From: DASWTL01 sp035575925
GTDB taxonomy: Bacteria > Bacteroidota > Bacteroidia > Sphingobacteriales > Sphingobacteriaceae
Direction of reading: 5' to 3'
Assembly: GCA_035575925.1 (NCBI GenBank)
Contig: DATLXK010000012.1
Coordinates: 65,136 to 129,135 of the forward strand
DNA: 64,000 nt
Of the stretch, positions 26,129 through 34,787 are shown one piece after another (position 1 is the stretch's first letter; every line of letters begins with the position of its first letter). The notes under the pieces are model-generated. The model searched no databases. It saw nothing but the letters and a program-made list of their open reading frames with translations, and was not told the origin of the DNA. The translations under genes were made by a program, and so were the position numbers.

Positions 26129-26225
26129 AATCGCGATTTTTGTTTAATAATAAAAGATTATCAAATTTTGTTTTATAATTAAATCTATCATTATATATTT
26201 AATTCTCAACTAATTAATTTAAATC

Positions 26226-26717
26226 ATGCCCACATTTGATATAGTAAGTAAGATCGATGGACAAACACTCGACAATGCAATTAACACCGCAAAGAAAGAA
26301 ATTCTGAACCGGTTTGACTTTCATGACTCAAAAAGCACGGTAGATCTGGACAAAAAAACGAATGAGATAACTATCGTAACCGAGAATGATATGCGACTGA
26401 AGGCAATTATTGATTCAATCATTTCAAGGATGGTTAAACAGAGCCTTGATCCCAAAAGCATGGATATGGGTAAAGAATATTACGCTTCTGGAAATATGAT
26501 CAGAAAAGAGATAAAGATTAAAGAAGGTTTAGATAAGGAAGTTGCTAAAAAAATTGTGAAAAAAATTAAAGATAGCGGTTTAAAAGTGCAGGCTTCTATT
26601 ATGGATGACCAGGTGCGGGTGCAGGCTAAGAAGATTGATGACTTACAGGCGGTAATTTCTCTTTGCCGTACAGAAGACTTTGAACAGCCGCTGCAATACA
26701 TTAACATGCGAAATTAA
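26226..26717 (+). CDS. YajQ family nucleotide-binding protein
   Basis: The protein has 163 residues over the whole YajQ family length, with the N-terminal MPTFDIVSKID, the RFDFHDSKSTVDL motif, GKEYYASGNMIRKEI and a C-terminal VRVQAKKIDDLQ. Family members bind cyclic di-GMP in some bacteria and tRNA or nucleotides in others. It is divergent from the lysine-rich gene and followed after three bases by an acetyltransferase, so the two form a short operon. Confidence 0.93.
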   Translation: MPTFDIVSKIDGQTLDNAINTAKKEILNRFDFHDSKSTVDLDKKTNEITIVTENDMRLKAIIDSIISRMVKQSLDPKSMDMGKEYYASGNMIRKEIKIKEGLDKEVAKKIVKKIKDSGLKVQASIMDDQVRVQAKKIDDLQAVISLCRTEDFEQPLQYINMRN

Positions 26718-26720
26718 TTA

Positions 26721-27143
26721 GTGGAAAATTTCATAATCTCTACGGATAAATCCAGGTTACAACTTGCAGTAATACATGATTTTTTAAGTAATCAAAGTTA
26801 TTGGGCTGGAGGAATACCGCTTGAAACCGTAACACGATCTATTGATAATTCAATTTGTTTTGGTGTTTATAATGGTAATGACCAGATAGGATTTGCCAGG
26901 GTTGTTAGCGATAAAGCAACTTTTGCTTATTTGGCTGATGTATTTATTCTAAAGGAATTTCAGGGCCGTGGACTTTCTAAAAAACTGGTAGAAACTATAC
27001 TTAACCATACAGAATTACAAGGATTACGCAGGTGGATGCTAGGCACCCTGGATGCTCATGGACTATATAATAAATATGGATTTAAAGCACTTTCACAACC
27101 GGACCGTTTTATGGAACTTAAAAGTTTAAAAAACTACTGTTAA
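26721..27143 (+). CDS. GNAT family N-acetyltransferase
   Basis: The protein has 140 residues with a GNAT fold: IGFARVVSDKATFAYLADVFI as strands 3-4, then the acetyl-CoA loop LKEFQGRGLSKKLVETIL, and a C-terminal HGLYNKYGFKAL. It resembles small YkkB/ElaA-type acetyltransferases acting on amino groups; the substrate is unknown. The start is GTG, three bases after the yajQ stop codon. Its 3' end overlaps the convergent gene by four bases. Confidence 0.85.
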   Translation: MENFIISTDKSRLQLAVIHDFLSNQSYWAGGIPLETVTRSIDNSICFGVYNGNDQIGFARVVSDKATFAYLADVFILKEFQGRGLSKKLVETILNHTELQGLRRWMLGTLDAHGLYNKYGFKALSQPDRFMELKSLKNYC

Positions 27144-28450
27144 ACAGTTTTTACATCCTTATCATCATATTCTTCTATATCCGTGATATAATTATTTAAA
27201 ACCAGGAATTCAAATAAAGGCCTTGCGGCTTCAGATACAGGAATATTTCGTGTGGTGATAATTTGACTGTTTTCTTTGTCCAGATAGGGATAAGCATATA
27301 GCTTCACATTCCGGCTAAATAAATCGCTTATATAACTCAACAACTCATCAGTATAGTTTTCACCATAATTTTTAGAGTTAAATATATTTTTAAGGTTTGC
27401 TATGTTGGTAGATATGCCTACGCTATTTGGTTTGCAGCGTGATAAATATTGTGCAAGTTTGTGATTACGTGTAAAATCTGAAACTATCACATAGTTTCCG
27501 GTTTTACAAAGCTCCTCGGCACGTTCTGCAAAACGCTCCAGATCAGCATTGCTAAATTCTGCTGAGTCATCCAAAAGGTTTGTCATTAACACTTCTATAA
27601 GTACCAACAGGTTTTCATCAGTGACATTTTGTGACCGCTTAAACTGCTCAACCGCTTTATTAAAAAGATCAAAATTAGGAGTAGATTTCTGCCCGTACTT
27701 AGTACGAAGTATCATCACATCTTTTTTATACAAAATATCTTTTGACTGGTGCGCACGGGCTTGCGGATCAAATATGGCTGCTCCGGAAAATCCTTTTGCT
27801 ATCAGATATAAATTTACCAGGCGGTCATTTACATTTTTAAATATAGGCCCATTTAAGCTTACCAGATCAATCTCTACCGAACCATCCGAAAGATTATCAA
27901 CCAATGATTCAATCATTGCTTGTGAATCATGATGATAGTAATATGCTGCATAAACCAGGTTAACACCTAAAATGCCGAGAACATTATTTTGTAATCCTGA
28001 ATCACTATCCAACAATCTCACATGAAAAATAATATCGTTAGGTTCACCATCAGGCGTTATTTGGAAACGAATTCCTAACCAACCGTGAGGATCATTGGTT
28101 TTGTTAAAATTAAGCGTGGTAACTGTGTTGGCAAATGCAAAAAAAGTTCGTCCTATGTACTTGGGGCCAATTAAGCGCTCAGATAGTAAATCAAATTCAT
28201 GATGTAGCATTTTGTCTAACCTGGACTTAGTTACATATCGTCCGGACTCTTCTGCACCATAAATGGAATTACTGAAAACCATGTCATAAGCTGACATCGT
28301 TTTGGCCACCGTACCTGAAGCTGCGCCTGCAGTAAAAAAATTGCGTGCAACCTCCTGCCCGGCTCCTATTTCGGCGAAAGTTCCGTAAATATTAACATCC
28401 AAATTTATTTTTAATGCTTTGCGTCTGTTTTCTAAAATTTCCCTTGCCAT
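27140..28450 (-). CDS. Conserved cytosolic protein of unknown function
   Basis: The protein has 436 residues when started at the ATG complementary to 28448-28450 (MAREILENRRKALKINLD); an ATG 11 codons upstream is less likely. The most striking motif is YGTFAEIGAGQEVARNFF followed by GAASGTVAKTMSAYD. There is no signal peptide or membrane segment. Further blocks are HGWLGIRFQ and VISDFTRNHKLAQYLSR. I have met this protein as a conserved Bacteroidota family without a known role and cannot assign a function. Confidence 0.8.
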   Translation of the reverse strand: MAREILENRRKALKINLDVNIYGTFAEIGAGQEVARNFFTAGAASGTVAKTMSAYDMVFSNSIYGAEESGRYVTKSRLDKMLHHEFDLLSERLIGPKYIGRTFFAFANTVTTLNFNKTNDPHGWLGIRFQITPDGEPNDIIFHVRLLDSDSGLQNNVLGILGVNLVYAAYYYHHDSQAMIESLVDNLSDGSVEIDLVSLNGPIFKNVNDRLVNLYLIAKGFSGAAIFDPQARAHQSKDILYKKDVMILRTKYGQKSTPNFDLFNKAVEQFKRSQNVTDENLLVLIEVLMTNLLDDSAEFSNADLERFAERAEELCKTGNYVIVSDFTRNHKLAQYLSRCKPNSVGISTNIANLKNIFNSKNYGENYTDELLSYISDLFSRNVKLYAYPYLDKENSQIITTRNIPVSEAARPLFEFLVLNNYITDIEEYDDKDVKTV

Positions 28451-28689
28451 ACTGGTAAAACTACAAACATTTACATGATACATATACAGAAAGCATGAAA
28501 ATAACTTAAATACTGTATATTTTTTTGTACAAAATGAACTGAAAACAAATCAAAATTAACCTATCTTTAAATGTCATACTTAAGTCAGCAATACTTGTAA
28601 CTACCACGAAAACAGTATTTCCCGCATTACTATTAAAATTTTGGCTTGTAAGTTGCCTAACGGTTATCACATTTAAAATTGAAATGATT

Positions 28690-29319
28690 ATGAAAAAGTT
28701 AGTAATATTAGCAGTAGCAACCCTTTTTAGCGGAGCTTCAATGGCTCAACAGAAAACGGGACTTAAAGTAGGGGTAAATCTTCCGAAGTATAGTTATGGC
28801 GCAGACAATGCCAATAATGGCGAAACCGGCACCACAACTAATTTTCACGTTACCGGATACATTGACAGACCATTATCAACAAATTTTTCTATCCAACCAG
28901 GTATATCACTACAAGGTAAAGGGGGAAGATTTGTAAATACTACAAATTTTGAAGTTGAAGAGAACACCATGTGGATTGAAGTACCAGTAAACTTATTGGT
29001 TAAAGCACCAGTTGGTACAGGAGGAAATTTCTTTTTCGGCGGAGGACCTTATGGAGCCCTAGCTATTGCAGGACAAAGAAAAACTGAAACCAACACTACT
29101 AAAACCGAAACTGATATCGAATTTGGTGATGAAAATGGAGACGATTTAAAAGGAAGTGATTTTGGTGTCAACCTTTTAGGTGGATTTCAAATGAGCAGTG
29201 GTTTAAACCTGAGTGCTGGTTATGGACTTGGATTAACAGATTTAAGACCTAATAGCAGCGGTGGCCAAGGAAAACAAACCAACCGTGTTTTATCTTTCTC
29301 TGTCGGTTTTTCATTCTAA
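28690..29319 (+). CDS. Outer-membrane beta-barrel protein (PorT-like)
   Basis: The protein has 209 residues from the second ATG (MKKLVILAVATLF), which gives a clean signal peptide ending SMAQ. The mature part has alternating hydrophobic strands (TGLKVGVNLPKY, STNFSIQPGISLQGKG, FFFGGGPYGALAIAG) and ends on a phenylalanine (FSVGFSF), as expected for an outer-membrane barrel of eight strands. This fits the common PorT/OMP_b-brl_2 group of Bacteroidota. It stands alone and ends at a strong terminator. Ligand or role unknown. Confidence 0.85.
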   Translation: MKKLVILAVATLFSGASMAQQKTGLKVGVNLPKYSYGADNANNGETGTTTNFHVTGYIDRPLSTNFSIQPGISLQGKGGRFVNTTNFEVEENTMWIEVPVNLLVKAPVGTGGNFFFGGGPYGALAIAGQRKTETNTTKTETDIEFGDENGDDLKGSDFGVNLLGGFQMSSGLNLSAGYGLGLTDLRPNSSGGQGKQTNRVLSFSVGFSF

Positions 29320-29337
29320 AAAAACCCATCGAAATAA

Positions 29338-29371
29338 AAACCCGTGCCTGATAACAGGCACGGGTTTTTTT
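29338..29371 (+). terminator. Strong terminator after the beta-barrel gene
   Basis: A ten-base perfect stem CCCGTGCCTG/CAGGCACGGG with an ATAA loop is preceded by an A run and followed by seven T. It may work in both directions for the convergent TamL-like gene. Confidence 0.92.
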
Positions 29372-29445
29372 ATGCATTTGAATAAACGATTAATAAATTA
29401 CAGCGAAATAATATGATTAATATTCCCTCTACAAACTCTTAAAGT

Positions 29446-31806
29446 TTAAAATGGCATTCCAATACCAAAATTATAAACAATAAAACGGTAACTATCCGGC
29501 GAATTAGTTTGCCTGTAAGTTCGTTTAAATTCTTTCTGATTAAACAGATCCTTAATTACCCATTGATCAGACCCTTTGAATTGAGGATCTTTAATCTTAA
29601 TACCAGCGTCAAACCGTAATATAAAGTAGTCCAGGTCGAATCTTAATCCTCCCCCAGAGCCGATGGCTAATTGGTTTAGTACTTTATTAAATTTAAATTC
29701 TCCTTCAGGATTTTCCCTTGTTTCTCTTATTCTCCAAATATTTCCGATATCAGTAAATAAAGCCCCTCTAACCTTGGCTCCAAAAAAATAATCAAGCACT
29801 TTAAATCGATATTCCAGATTACTTTCAAATCTAATTTCTCCTAATTGGTCCAGATTACGAAGGTTGGCGCGAGTAGTAGAATCTGTTATAGATCTCCGGT
29901 TATAGTTACCGGGGCCCAATGTTCTGGCTTGCCATGCCCGTACCCCACTGGATCCGCCTGCAAAAAAATTCTTTTCAAATGGCAATGCTTTTTTATTTCC
30001 TTTAGGATAACCTATGCCCGGGGTTATTCTGGCAACAAATTGTCTATCGCCACCAAAAAAACGATATACCCGCACGTCTACCTCACCCTTAACGTATTGA
30101 AGATAAGGAACCTTAAATATTGTTCGGGATCCGGTGCTATCTTCTGGAAATTTAAACAATCTACCAACAAGGCCTAACGTATTGCCCCCCAGATCAGCGC
30201 TTCCGCGGAAATACAGAAAATTGCCATACGTGTTTAGCCGCACTGCATTAAATGTATAAGAATATAAGCTACCCAGGTTAAAGTATTGCCTGTTGTTGGT
30301 TCTAATGAACAATTCATACCCTTTATTTCTTAAATCTATTAAAAATAACGAATCCAGGCGCCCATTCCGATATTCCAGGTTAATTGGTGTGAAGGTATGA
30401 TACTTAAATCTTGAAGCTGCCCAGTCGTACGTTACAGAATTTATAAACGTACGGTTCTTAAAAGCATTTTTCTGCTCAAATGATTGAAAATTTGTTGAAA
30501 AAGTAGTATGAGGAATCCCTACACTGTTGTATACAGGTACAGGAAAGGGCGTGAGGAGCCTGGGAAATATCAGGTTAACACCTAGCTGTAAATCCTTATT
30601 AAAAATACGTTCAATAATATTGCCTTGCGCCGCCTCGTCAAACAAAAGTCCATATCTGGCTTTTATTTCCAATTGCTCTGCACCACCGAAAACATTCCGG
30701 TTGCTAAACGTATTCGCCACATTAAACCCATTCCTCCCAGTATTAAAAGTATATTCACCTTCCACACGGTTACTCATCCGTTTAAGGGGAGTTATATCAT
30801 ATTGCGGATTTAACCTGTTTGTACTATCGGCGGTTTTTTGATAAGTAATCTTTATATTCTTAAATACATTCAGTTCATATAATCTGTCATACGTAAGATT
30901 TTCCCTGCTTATATTATATTTATCGTTTTTGTTTACGAAAATGTATTTGGAAATTCGCTTAGGTGAAAATTTACCAGAATAATCTGTGAAATGATATTGG
31001 GTATCAGCTACAGCCGAATCCACAAGTAACGAATCCCTCTCACCATCACTGGTTTTAATCGTTACATAACTATCATTAATTGTGTAAATGGGGTGTTCGG
31101 TCTTATCTTTAGGATTGGCAAGCAGCATTTTAAGATCTACCTGGCTATTATTATGGAAACTATCTACATCAAAACGAACATATTGCCTTAAATAATCAAA
31201 ATACCCATTCCGCTTCATCATCTGGTAAACTTGTTCCCGCTCATAAGCCAGGGAGTCCGCATCATAACGATTTCCTGGAGTAAGGTGGGTAAATGTTGAC
31301 CGGTTTCCTTCATAAAGCTTAGCTACTTCAGGATCGTCAATTTGATAGGCTATATTTCTCACTTTAAATTCCGGCCCCTGTTCGGCAGTAAAGGTTATAT
31401 GAGCGCGTTTTTTACTAACTTCTATGTCGCTTTTCACCTTTGCATTAAGAAATCCTTTTGAAGCCAGAAATTTTTCTATTTCTTTCCTGGATATCTCTAC
31501 AAATGAACTGTCAAGTAAATTAGGTGCTTCCCCAATCTTCTTTATTCTATCAGTACGATATTCCCCTTTCCTGGTATTGAAAATATTATACAAAGCTAAA
31601 TTTACCTTTGAATTTGGTCTGATATCACTCTGAACATATAAATAAGCTTGCTCTTTAAACCGTTTATCTATACTATCCAACGTAACTCTGGTTACAAGTG
31701 CCTGATGATCCTTCAGGTACCGTGTCGAGCGGCAACCACAAAGAATAAATAACAAAAGCAGTATACTTGTAAATAAAGAATTGCGGATTATTATATATGC
31801 TTTCAA
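29446..31806 (-). CDS. TamL-like BamA/TamA family outer-membrane lipoprotein
   Basis: The protein has 786 residues. A short signal ends at a lipobox (LCGC), followed by RSTRYLKDHQALVT, the typical start of the Bacteroidota TamL lipoprotein variant of TamA. POTRA-like domains (to about residue 370) precede a 16-strand barrel of the surface-antigen type, with FFAGGSSGVRAWQ near the barrel end and a terminal Phe (FNFGIGMPF? read at the C-terminus as GIGMPF). It probably inserts or exports outer-membrane proteins, usually together with TamB, which is not in the window. The start is TTG, and no ATG is available before the signal peptide. Confidence 0.9.
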   Translation of the reverse strand: MKAYIIIRNSLFTSILLLLFILCGCRSTRYLKDHQALVTRVTLDSIDKRFKEQAYLYVQSDIRPNSKVNLALYNIFNTRKGEYRTDRIKKIGEAPNLLDSSFVEISRKEIEKFLASKGFLNAKVKSDIEVSKKRAHITFTAEQGPEFKVRNIAYQIDDPEVAKLYEGNRSTFTHLTPGNRYDADSLAYEREQVYQMMKRNGYFDYLRQYVRFDVDSFHNNSQVDLKMLLANPKDKTEHPIYTINDSYVTIKTSDGERDSLLVDSAVADTQYHFTDYSGKFSPKRISKYIFVNKNDKYNISRENLTYDRLYELNVFKNIKITYQKTADSTNRLNPQYDITPLKRMSNRVEGEYTFNTGRNGFNVANTFSNRNVFGGAEQLEIKARYGLLFDEAAQGNIIERIFNKDLQLGVNLIFPRLLTPFPVPVYNSVGIPHTTFSTNFQSFEQKNAFKNRTFINSVTYDWAASRFKYHTFTPINLEYRNGRLDSLFLIDLRNKGYELFIRTNNRQYFNLGSLYSYTFNAVRLNTYGNFLYFRGSADLGGNTLGLVGRLFKFPEDSTGSRTIFKVPYLQYVKGEVDVRVYRFFGGDRQFVARITPGIGYPKGNKKALPFEKNFFAGGSSGVRAWQARTLGPGNYNRRSITDSTTRANLRNLDQLGEIRFESNLEYRFKVLDYFFGAKVRGALFTDIGNIWRIRETRENPEGEFKFNKVLNQLAIGSGGGLRFDLDYFILRFDAGIKIKDPQFKGSDQWVIKDLFNQKEFKRTYRQTNSPDSYRFIVYNFGIGMPF

Positions 31807-32537
31807 AATCTGAGATCAGTTTTATAAAATCGTTACATCTAAAAAAGTTCAGAAAAGAGCAAGGTCTTTTCCTGGCCGAGGGATTCAAGTCTATAACAGA
31901 ATTCCTCCATTCTGATTATTTGATAGAAACCATCTATTATACGGATGCTGTAGCACCAAATTTGGATAAAATATCCCAAAAATTAAAACTGGTAAAAATT
32001 AATGAAGCTGAGCTTCTAAAAATCACCACATTAAATACTCCTCAGGGAATTCTGGCAACCATCCGAATCCCAAAAGAAACCCTAATACAGCCCGAAAGTT
32101 TCAACAACACCTTCACTTTAATGCTTGATGGTATTCAGGACCCTGGCAATTTAGGAACAATTATTCGTACAGCCGACTGGTTTGGCTTTAATCAGATCAT
32201 TTGTTCTAATGATTGTGTAGATGTTTTTAATTCTAAGGTTGTACAGGCAACAATGGGATCTTTGTCCCGGGTAAATATAATTCATACAGATCTGGCGGAA
32301 ATATTAGGCTTAATTAAAGTACCTGTATACGGGGCATTATTAGATGGACACTCTGTTTACAACACCCCATTTACAAATGAAGGGGTTATTTTATTGGGAA
32401 ATGAGGGGAAGGGACTTTCTAAAAATATTTTACCTTTCATAAATACTGCTATCACTATTCCCAGATATGGGCAGGCAGAATCATTAAATGTAGCCATATC
32501 CGCAGCGATAATCTGCTCTGAGATCAAAAGAAAGTGA
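31797..32537 (+). CDS. SpoU/TrmH family RNA methyltransferase
   Basis: The protein has 246 residues. The N-terminal substrate-binding domain begins MLSKSEISFIKSLHLKKFR and includes LFLAEGFKSI. The SPOUT knot domain carries the three family motifs: LDGIQDPGNLGTIIRTADWF, ILLGNEGKGLS and IPRYGQAESLNVAISAAI. It should 2'-O-methylate a ribose in rRNA or tRNA using S-adenosylmethionine. The start codon lies ten bases inside the divergent TamL-like reading frame, so the two genes overlap head to head. Confidence 0.93.
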   Translation: MLSKSEISFIKSLHLKKFRKEQGLFLAEGFKSITEFLHSDYLIETIYYTDAVAPNLDKISQKLKLVKINEAELLKITTLNTPQGILATIRIPKETLIQPESFNNTFTLMLDGIQDPGNLGTIIRTADWFGFNQIICSNDCVDVFNSKVVQATMGSLSRVNIIHTDLAEILGLIKVPVYGALLDGHSVYNTPFTNEGVILLGNEGKGLSKNILPFINTAITIPRYGQAESLNVAISAAIICSEIKRK

Positions 32538-32568
32538 ACATAATCATATTACTTAACCTAATAATTGT

Positions 32569-32576
32569 TAGTTTTG
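32569..32576 (+). promoter_or_regulatory. -7 promoter motif of tRNA-Cys
   Basis: TAGTTTTG fits TAnnTTTG exactly and ends 18 bases before the mature tRNA 5' end, a suitable distance for a short leader. Confidence 0.65.
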
Positions 32577-32594
32577 CAATCCTTTAATTAAAAG

Positions 32595-32665
32595 GGTCGG
32601 ATGGCCGAGTGGCTAGGCAGAGGTCTGCAAAACCTTTTACAGCGGTTCGAATCCGCTTCCGACCT
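32595..32665 (+). tRNA. tRNA-Cys (GCA)
   Basis: The cloverleaf is complete: acceptor stem GGTCGGA/TCCGACC, D arm GGCC-GAGTGGCTA-GGC, anticodon stem AGGT/ACCT around CTGCAAA with anticodon GCA, T arm AGCGG-TTCGAAT-CCGCT, and discriminator T, as usual for cysteine tRNA. The CCA end is not encoded. Confidence 0.97.
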
Positions 32666-32695
32666 CATTAAAAAACATATTTTATAAATAAAGTC

Positions 32696-32875
32696 ATGGG
32701 TGTAACACGTTTAAAAAGAAAAGACAGAAGAAATAAAACCGTTTCGCGGTTAGAAGTTCAATTTTTAAAACTCGGCCGTAATGTTGAAGTTGGCAGCCGC
32801 TCATTGGAATCTCCGAAAAGCCAGGTTTCTATAAATAACGAGGTATTAAAACAGCTTACAAAGCTGGCCAAATAG
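32696..32875 (+). CDS. Small basic conserved protein next to tRNA-Cys
   Basis: The 59-residue protein begins MGVTRLKRKDRRNKTVSRLE and continues FLKLGRNVEVGSRSLESP. It starts 30 bases after the tRNA and is followed directly by a terminator. The composition is very basic at the N-terminus and helical after residue 15. I have the impression that similar short ORFs occur in Bacteroidota, but I know no function; RNA or ribosome binding would fit the charge. The clean start, tight spacing and terminator argue that it is real. Confidence 0.65.
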   Translation: MGVTRLKRKDRRNKTVSRLEVQFLKLGRNVEVGSRSLESPKSQVSINNEVLKQLTKLAK

Positions 32876-32894
32876 AATTTCTTATTAAAATTTT

Positions 32895-32926
32895 TCCTGA
32901 TTGCAATTGCCTTCAGGATTTTTTTA
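32895..32926 (+). terminator. Terminator overlapping the pyrD stop codon
   Basis: TCCTGA pairs with TCAGGA around a loop and is followed by seven T. It serves the small plus-strand gene, while the T run and right arm lie inside the last codons of the convergent pyrD. Confidence 0.75.
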
Positions 32927-33971
32927 TGTCCGATTTTTTTGAAGCCGGAATATTAGTTTTCAACAACCTTTCATTAATTCTTTTAACCAATCCCGGGCCT
33001 TCGTAAACGAAACCTGTATAAATCTGAATCAGCGAGGCTCCTGCATTCAACTTTTCCATTGCATCTTCCGGCGAATGTATTCCACCTACTCCAATAATAG
33101 GAAAAGCCTTATTTGATTTCTCCGAAAGGTATCGAATCACTTCTGTTGATCTGGTGGCCAACGGTTTTCCGCTAAGTCCTCCGTTTTCATTTTTCAAATT
33201 ACTTTTAAGCCCTTCGCGAGAGAGCGTTGTATTGGTAGCGATCACTCCGGCAATACCTGTTTCTTTTACAATTTCTATAATATCATCAAGCTGAGAATCT
33301 GTAAGATCCGGCGCTATTTTCAACAAGATGGGACGTGACACCTTATTTTTGTTGTTGTGTATCTGCAAAGTTTCCAGGATATTCTTCAAAGGCCCTTTCT
33401 CCTGGAGTTCGCGCAAACCGGGAGTATTTGGAGAACTCACATTCACTACAAAATAGTCTACAACATCAAATAACTTTTTAAAACAGGTTACGTAATCATT
33501 TACGGCATCTTCATTTGCCGTGTTTTTATTTTTACCAATGTTTCCCCCTATAATAAGTCCTGCGCGTTTAATGTATTTCAAACGTGCAGCAACTACATCA
33601 ACGCCAACATTATTAAAGCCCATACGATTAATTAATGCTTTATCTTCAGGCAAACGAAACATACGTGGTTTTTCATTACCAGGCTGAGGTAAAGGAGTTA
33701 CCGTACCCACCTCAATAAATCCAAAGCCAAATGAAGCAAGTTCATTTACCAATTCAGCATTCTTATCAAATCCGGCAGCAAGCCCCACCGGATTCATAAA
33801 ATTCAGTCCGAATACTTCGCGTTTCAGACTCGAATTTTTCAGGCCATAAACATTTTTCAATAATCCCGAGGCACCCCATACCTTGTTAACTGCTCTAAGT
33901 CCGGAGGTTACCACATGATGTATTTTCTCAGGATCGAATTTGAAAAGGAATGGTTTGACGAGATGATACAT
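32913..33971 (-). CDS. pyrD: Dihydroorotate dehydrogenase, quinone type (class 2)
   Basis: The protein has 352 residues. The N-terminal helices of the class 2 enzyme (FLFKFDPEKIHHVV) give membrane association. The flavin barrel shows PVGLAAGFDKNAELV, FGFIEVGTVTPLPQPGN, NRMGFNNVG, VNVSSPNTPGLRELQ with the catalytic Ser, and GVGGIHSPEDAMEKL. It oxidises dihydroorotate to orotate in pyrimidine synthesis and passes electrons to quinone. It is monocistronic here, and its 3' end overlaps the terminator of the small upstream-facing gene. Confidence 0.96.
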   Translation of the reverse strand: MYHLVKPFLFKFDPEKIHHVVTSGLRAVNKVWGASGLLKNVYGLKNSSLKREVFGLNFMNPVGLAAGFDKNAELVNELASFGFGFIEVGTVTPLPQPGNEKPRMFRLPEDKALINRMGFNNVGVDVVAARLKYIKRAGLIIGGNIGKNKNTANEDAVNDYVTCFKKLFDVVDYFVVNVSSPNTPGLRELQEKGPLKNILETLQIHNNKNKVSRPILLKIAPDLTDSQLDDIIEIVKETGIAGVIATNTTLSREGLKSNLKNENGGLSGKPLATRSTEVIRYLSEKSNKAFPIIGVGGIHSPEDAMEKLNAGASLIQIYTGFVYEGPGLVKRINERLLKTNIPASKKSDIKKS

Positions 33972-34012
33972 AATGCGAAATTAACAAATAAGTTAAGAGA
34001 CATTAGAAAGTG

Positions 34013-34077
34013 TATTTGCCAAATCACAACAAATATTCAGTTAGACTAAGAAACATCTTCTTGATCTGGATTAAAGA
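34013..34077 (+). pseudogene. Remnant of a second MazF-like toxin gene
   Basis: AATCACAACAAATATTCAGT at 34022 matches the toxin gene at 34556 (AATCACAACAAATATTCAAT), and TTGATCTGGATTAAAGAG at 34060 matches the 3' end of the toxin (TTGACCTGGATTAAAGAG). The bases between these two parts are missing. The fragment is followed by the same hairpin repeat that follows the intact toxin. It looks like a collapsed tandem copy of the locus. Confidence 0.7.
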
Positions 34078-34145
34078 GCGGTTGGTGAGGACACCCAACC
34101 GGGGCGCAGAGCCGTGGGCGGCGTTCCCACCGACCACCAATTAGA
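34078..34145. repeat. Structured repeat, left copy
   Basis: The unit opens with GCGGTTGGTGAGGACACCCA and holds two hairpins, CGGTTGG/CCAACCG and GTGGGCGGCG/CCCACCGACCAC. A second copy lies at 34788, so the toxin-antitoxin genes are bracketed by direct repeats. Confidence 0.85.
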
Positions 34146-34177
34146 CATAAATTTAAATATTTCTTTAAGTATACACA

Positions 34178-34194
34178 AAAAGTATATACTTTTG
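34178..34194 (+). promoter_or_regulatory. Palindromic operator overlapping a -7 promoter box
   Basis: AAAAGTATATACTTTT is a perfect 16-base palindrome, and its right side overlaps TACTTTTG, an exact TAnnTTTG box that ends only three bases before the antitoxin ATG. A ribbon-helix-helix antitoxin bound here would block its own promoter. The transcript would have almost no leader. Confidence 0.6.
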
Positions 34195-34197
34195 AAT

Positions 34198-34428
34198 ATG
34201 AAAAATCTATCATTAAAACTTGAAGACAATCTTTTTAAGGAAACAGAGGCTATCTTAAATAAGATTAATAAAAATCGGAACGGGTACATTAATGAAGCAT
34301 TAAAATTCTATAATAAGCTACAGAATCGTAAATTATTGGCAAGCCAATTAAGTAAAGAATCAAAACTTGTTAAAAACAGTTCTATGGAAGTCTTATCAGA
34401 ATTTGAAATGCTTGATAATGAAGATTAA
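34198..34428 (+). CDS. Antitoxin, ribbon-helix-helix type
   Basis: The protein has 76 residues from the ATG at 34198 (MKNLSLKLEDNLFKETEAIL). The first 45 residues have the strand-helix-helix pattern of CopG/MetJ-type regulators (LSLKLEDNLFKE, then NRNGYINEALKFYNK), and the acidic tail (EVLSEFEMLDNED) probably wraps the toxin. It overlaps the toxin gene by 11 bases. It should both neutralise the toxin and repress the promoter at the palindrome just upstream. Confidence 0.82.
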   Translation: MKNLSLKLEDNLFKETEAILNKINKNRNGYINEALKFYNKLQNRKLLASQLSKESKLVKNSSMEVLSEFEMLDNED

Positions 34429-34762
34429 ACAATATGATTTATGGGTTGCAGATTTAAATCCAAGAGAAGGAACTGAAGCAGGCAAAGTCCGGCCTGTAGT
34501 TATTATTCAAACCAACCTTTTAAATAAAATTCATCCTTCAACTATTATTTGTCCAATCACAACAAATATTCAATTAGATTCCAAAATATTACGAATCCAT
34601 TTAATAAAAGGTAATGCAAATGTTAAAAATGATTGTGACATCATGATCGATCAGATCAGAGCAATTGACAATACCAGATTATTACGAAAAATTGGAACAC
34701 TTGATGTGGATACTATTACAAGAATTAAAGAAAATATTAAAATAGTTCTTGACCTGGATTAA
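34418..34762 (+). CDS. MazF/PemK family toxin
   Basis: The protein has 114 residues from the ATG at 34418, inside the 3' end of the antitoxin gene. Family motifs are complete: YDLWVADLNPREGTEAGKVRPVVIIQ, read in part as GKVRPVVI with the catalytic Arg, STIICPITTN with the conserved Thr, and DCDIMIDQIRAID. Such toxins cut mRNA at short sequences when the antitoxin is degraded. A broken second copy lies about 400 bases upstream. Confidence 0.92.
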   Translation: MKIKQYDLWVADLNPREGTEAGKVRPVVIIQTNLLNKIHPSTIICPITTNIQLDSKILRIHLIKGNANVKNDCDIMIDQIRAIDNTRLLRKIGTLDVDTITRIKENIKIVLDLD

Positions 34763-34787
34763 AGAGAAGGCTTGAAAAGCTTAATAA

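Noticed and set aside
34114..34197. Longer start for the antitoxin
   Set aside because: The extra 28 residues translate the structured repeat and the promoter palindrome.
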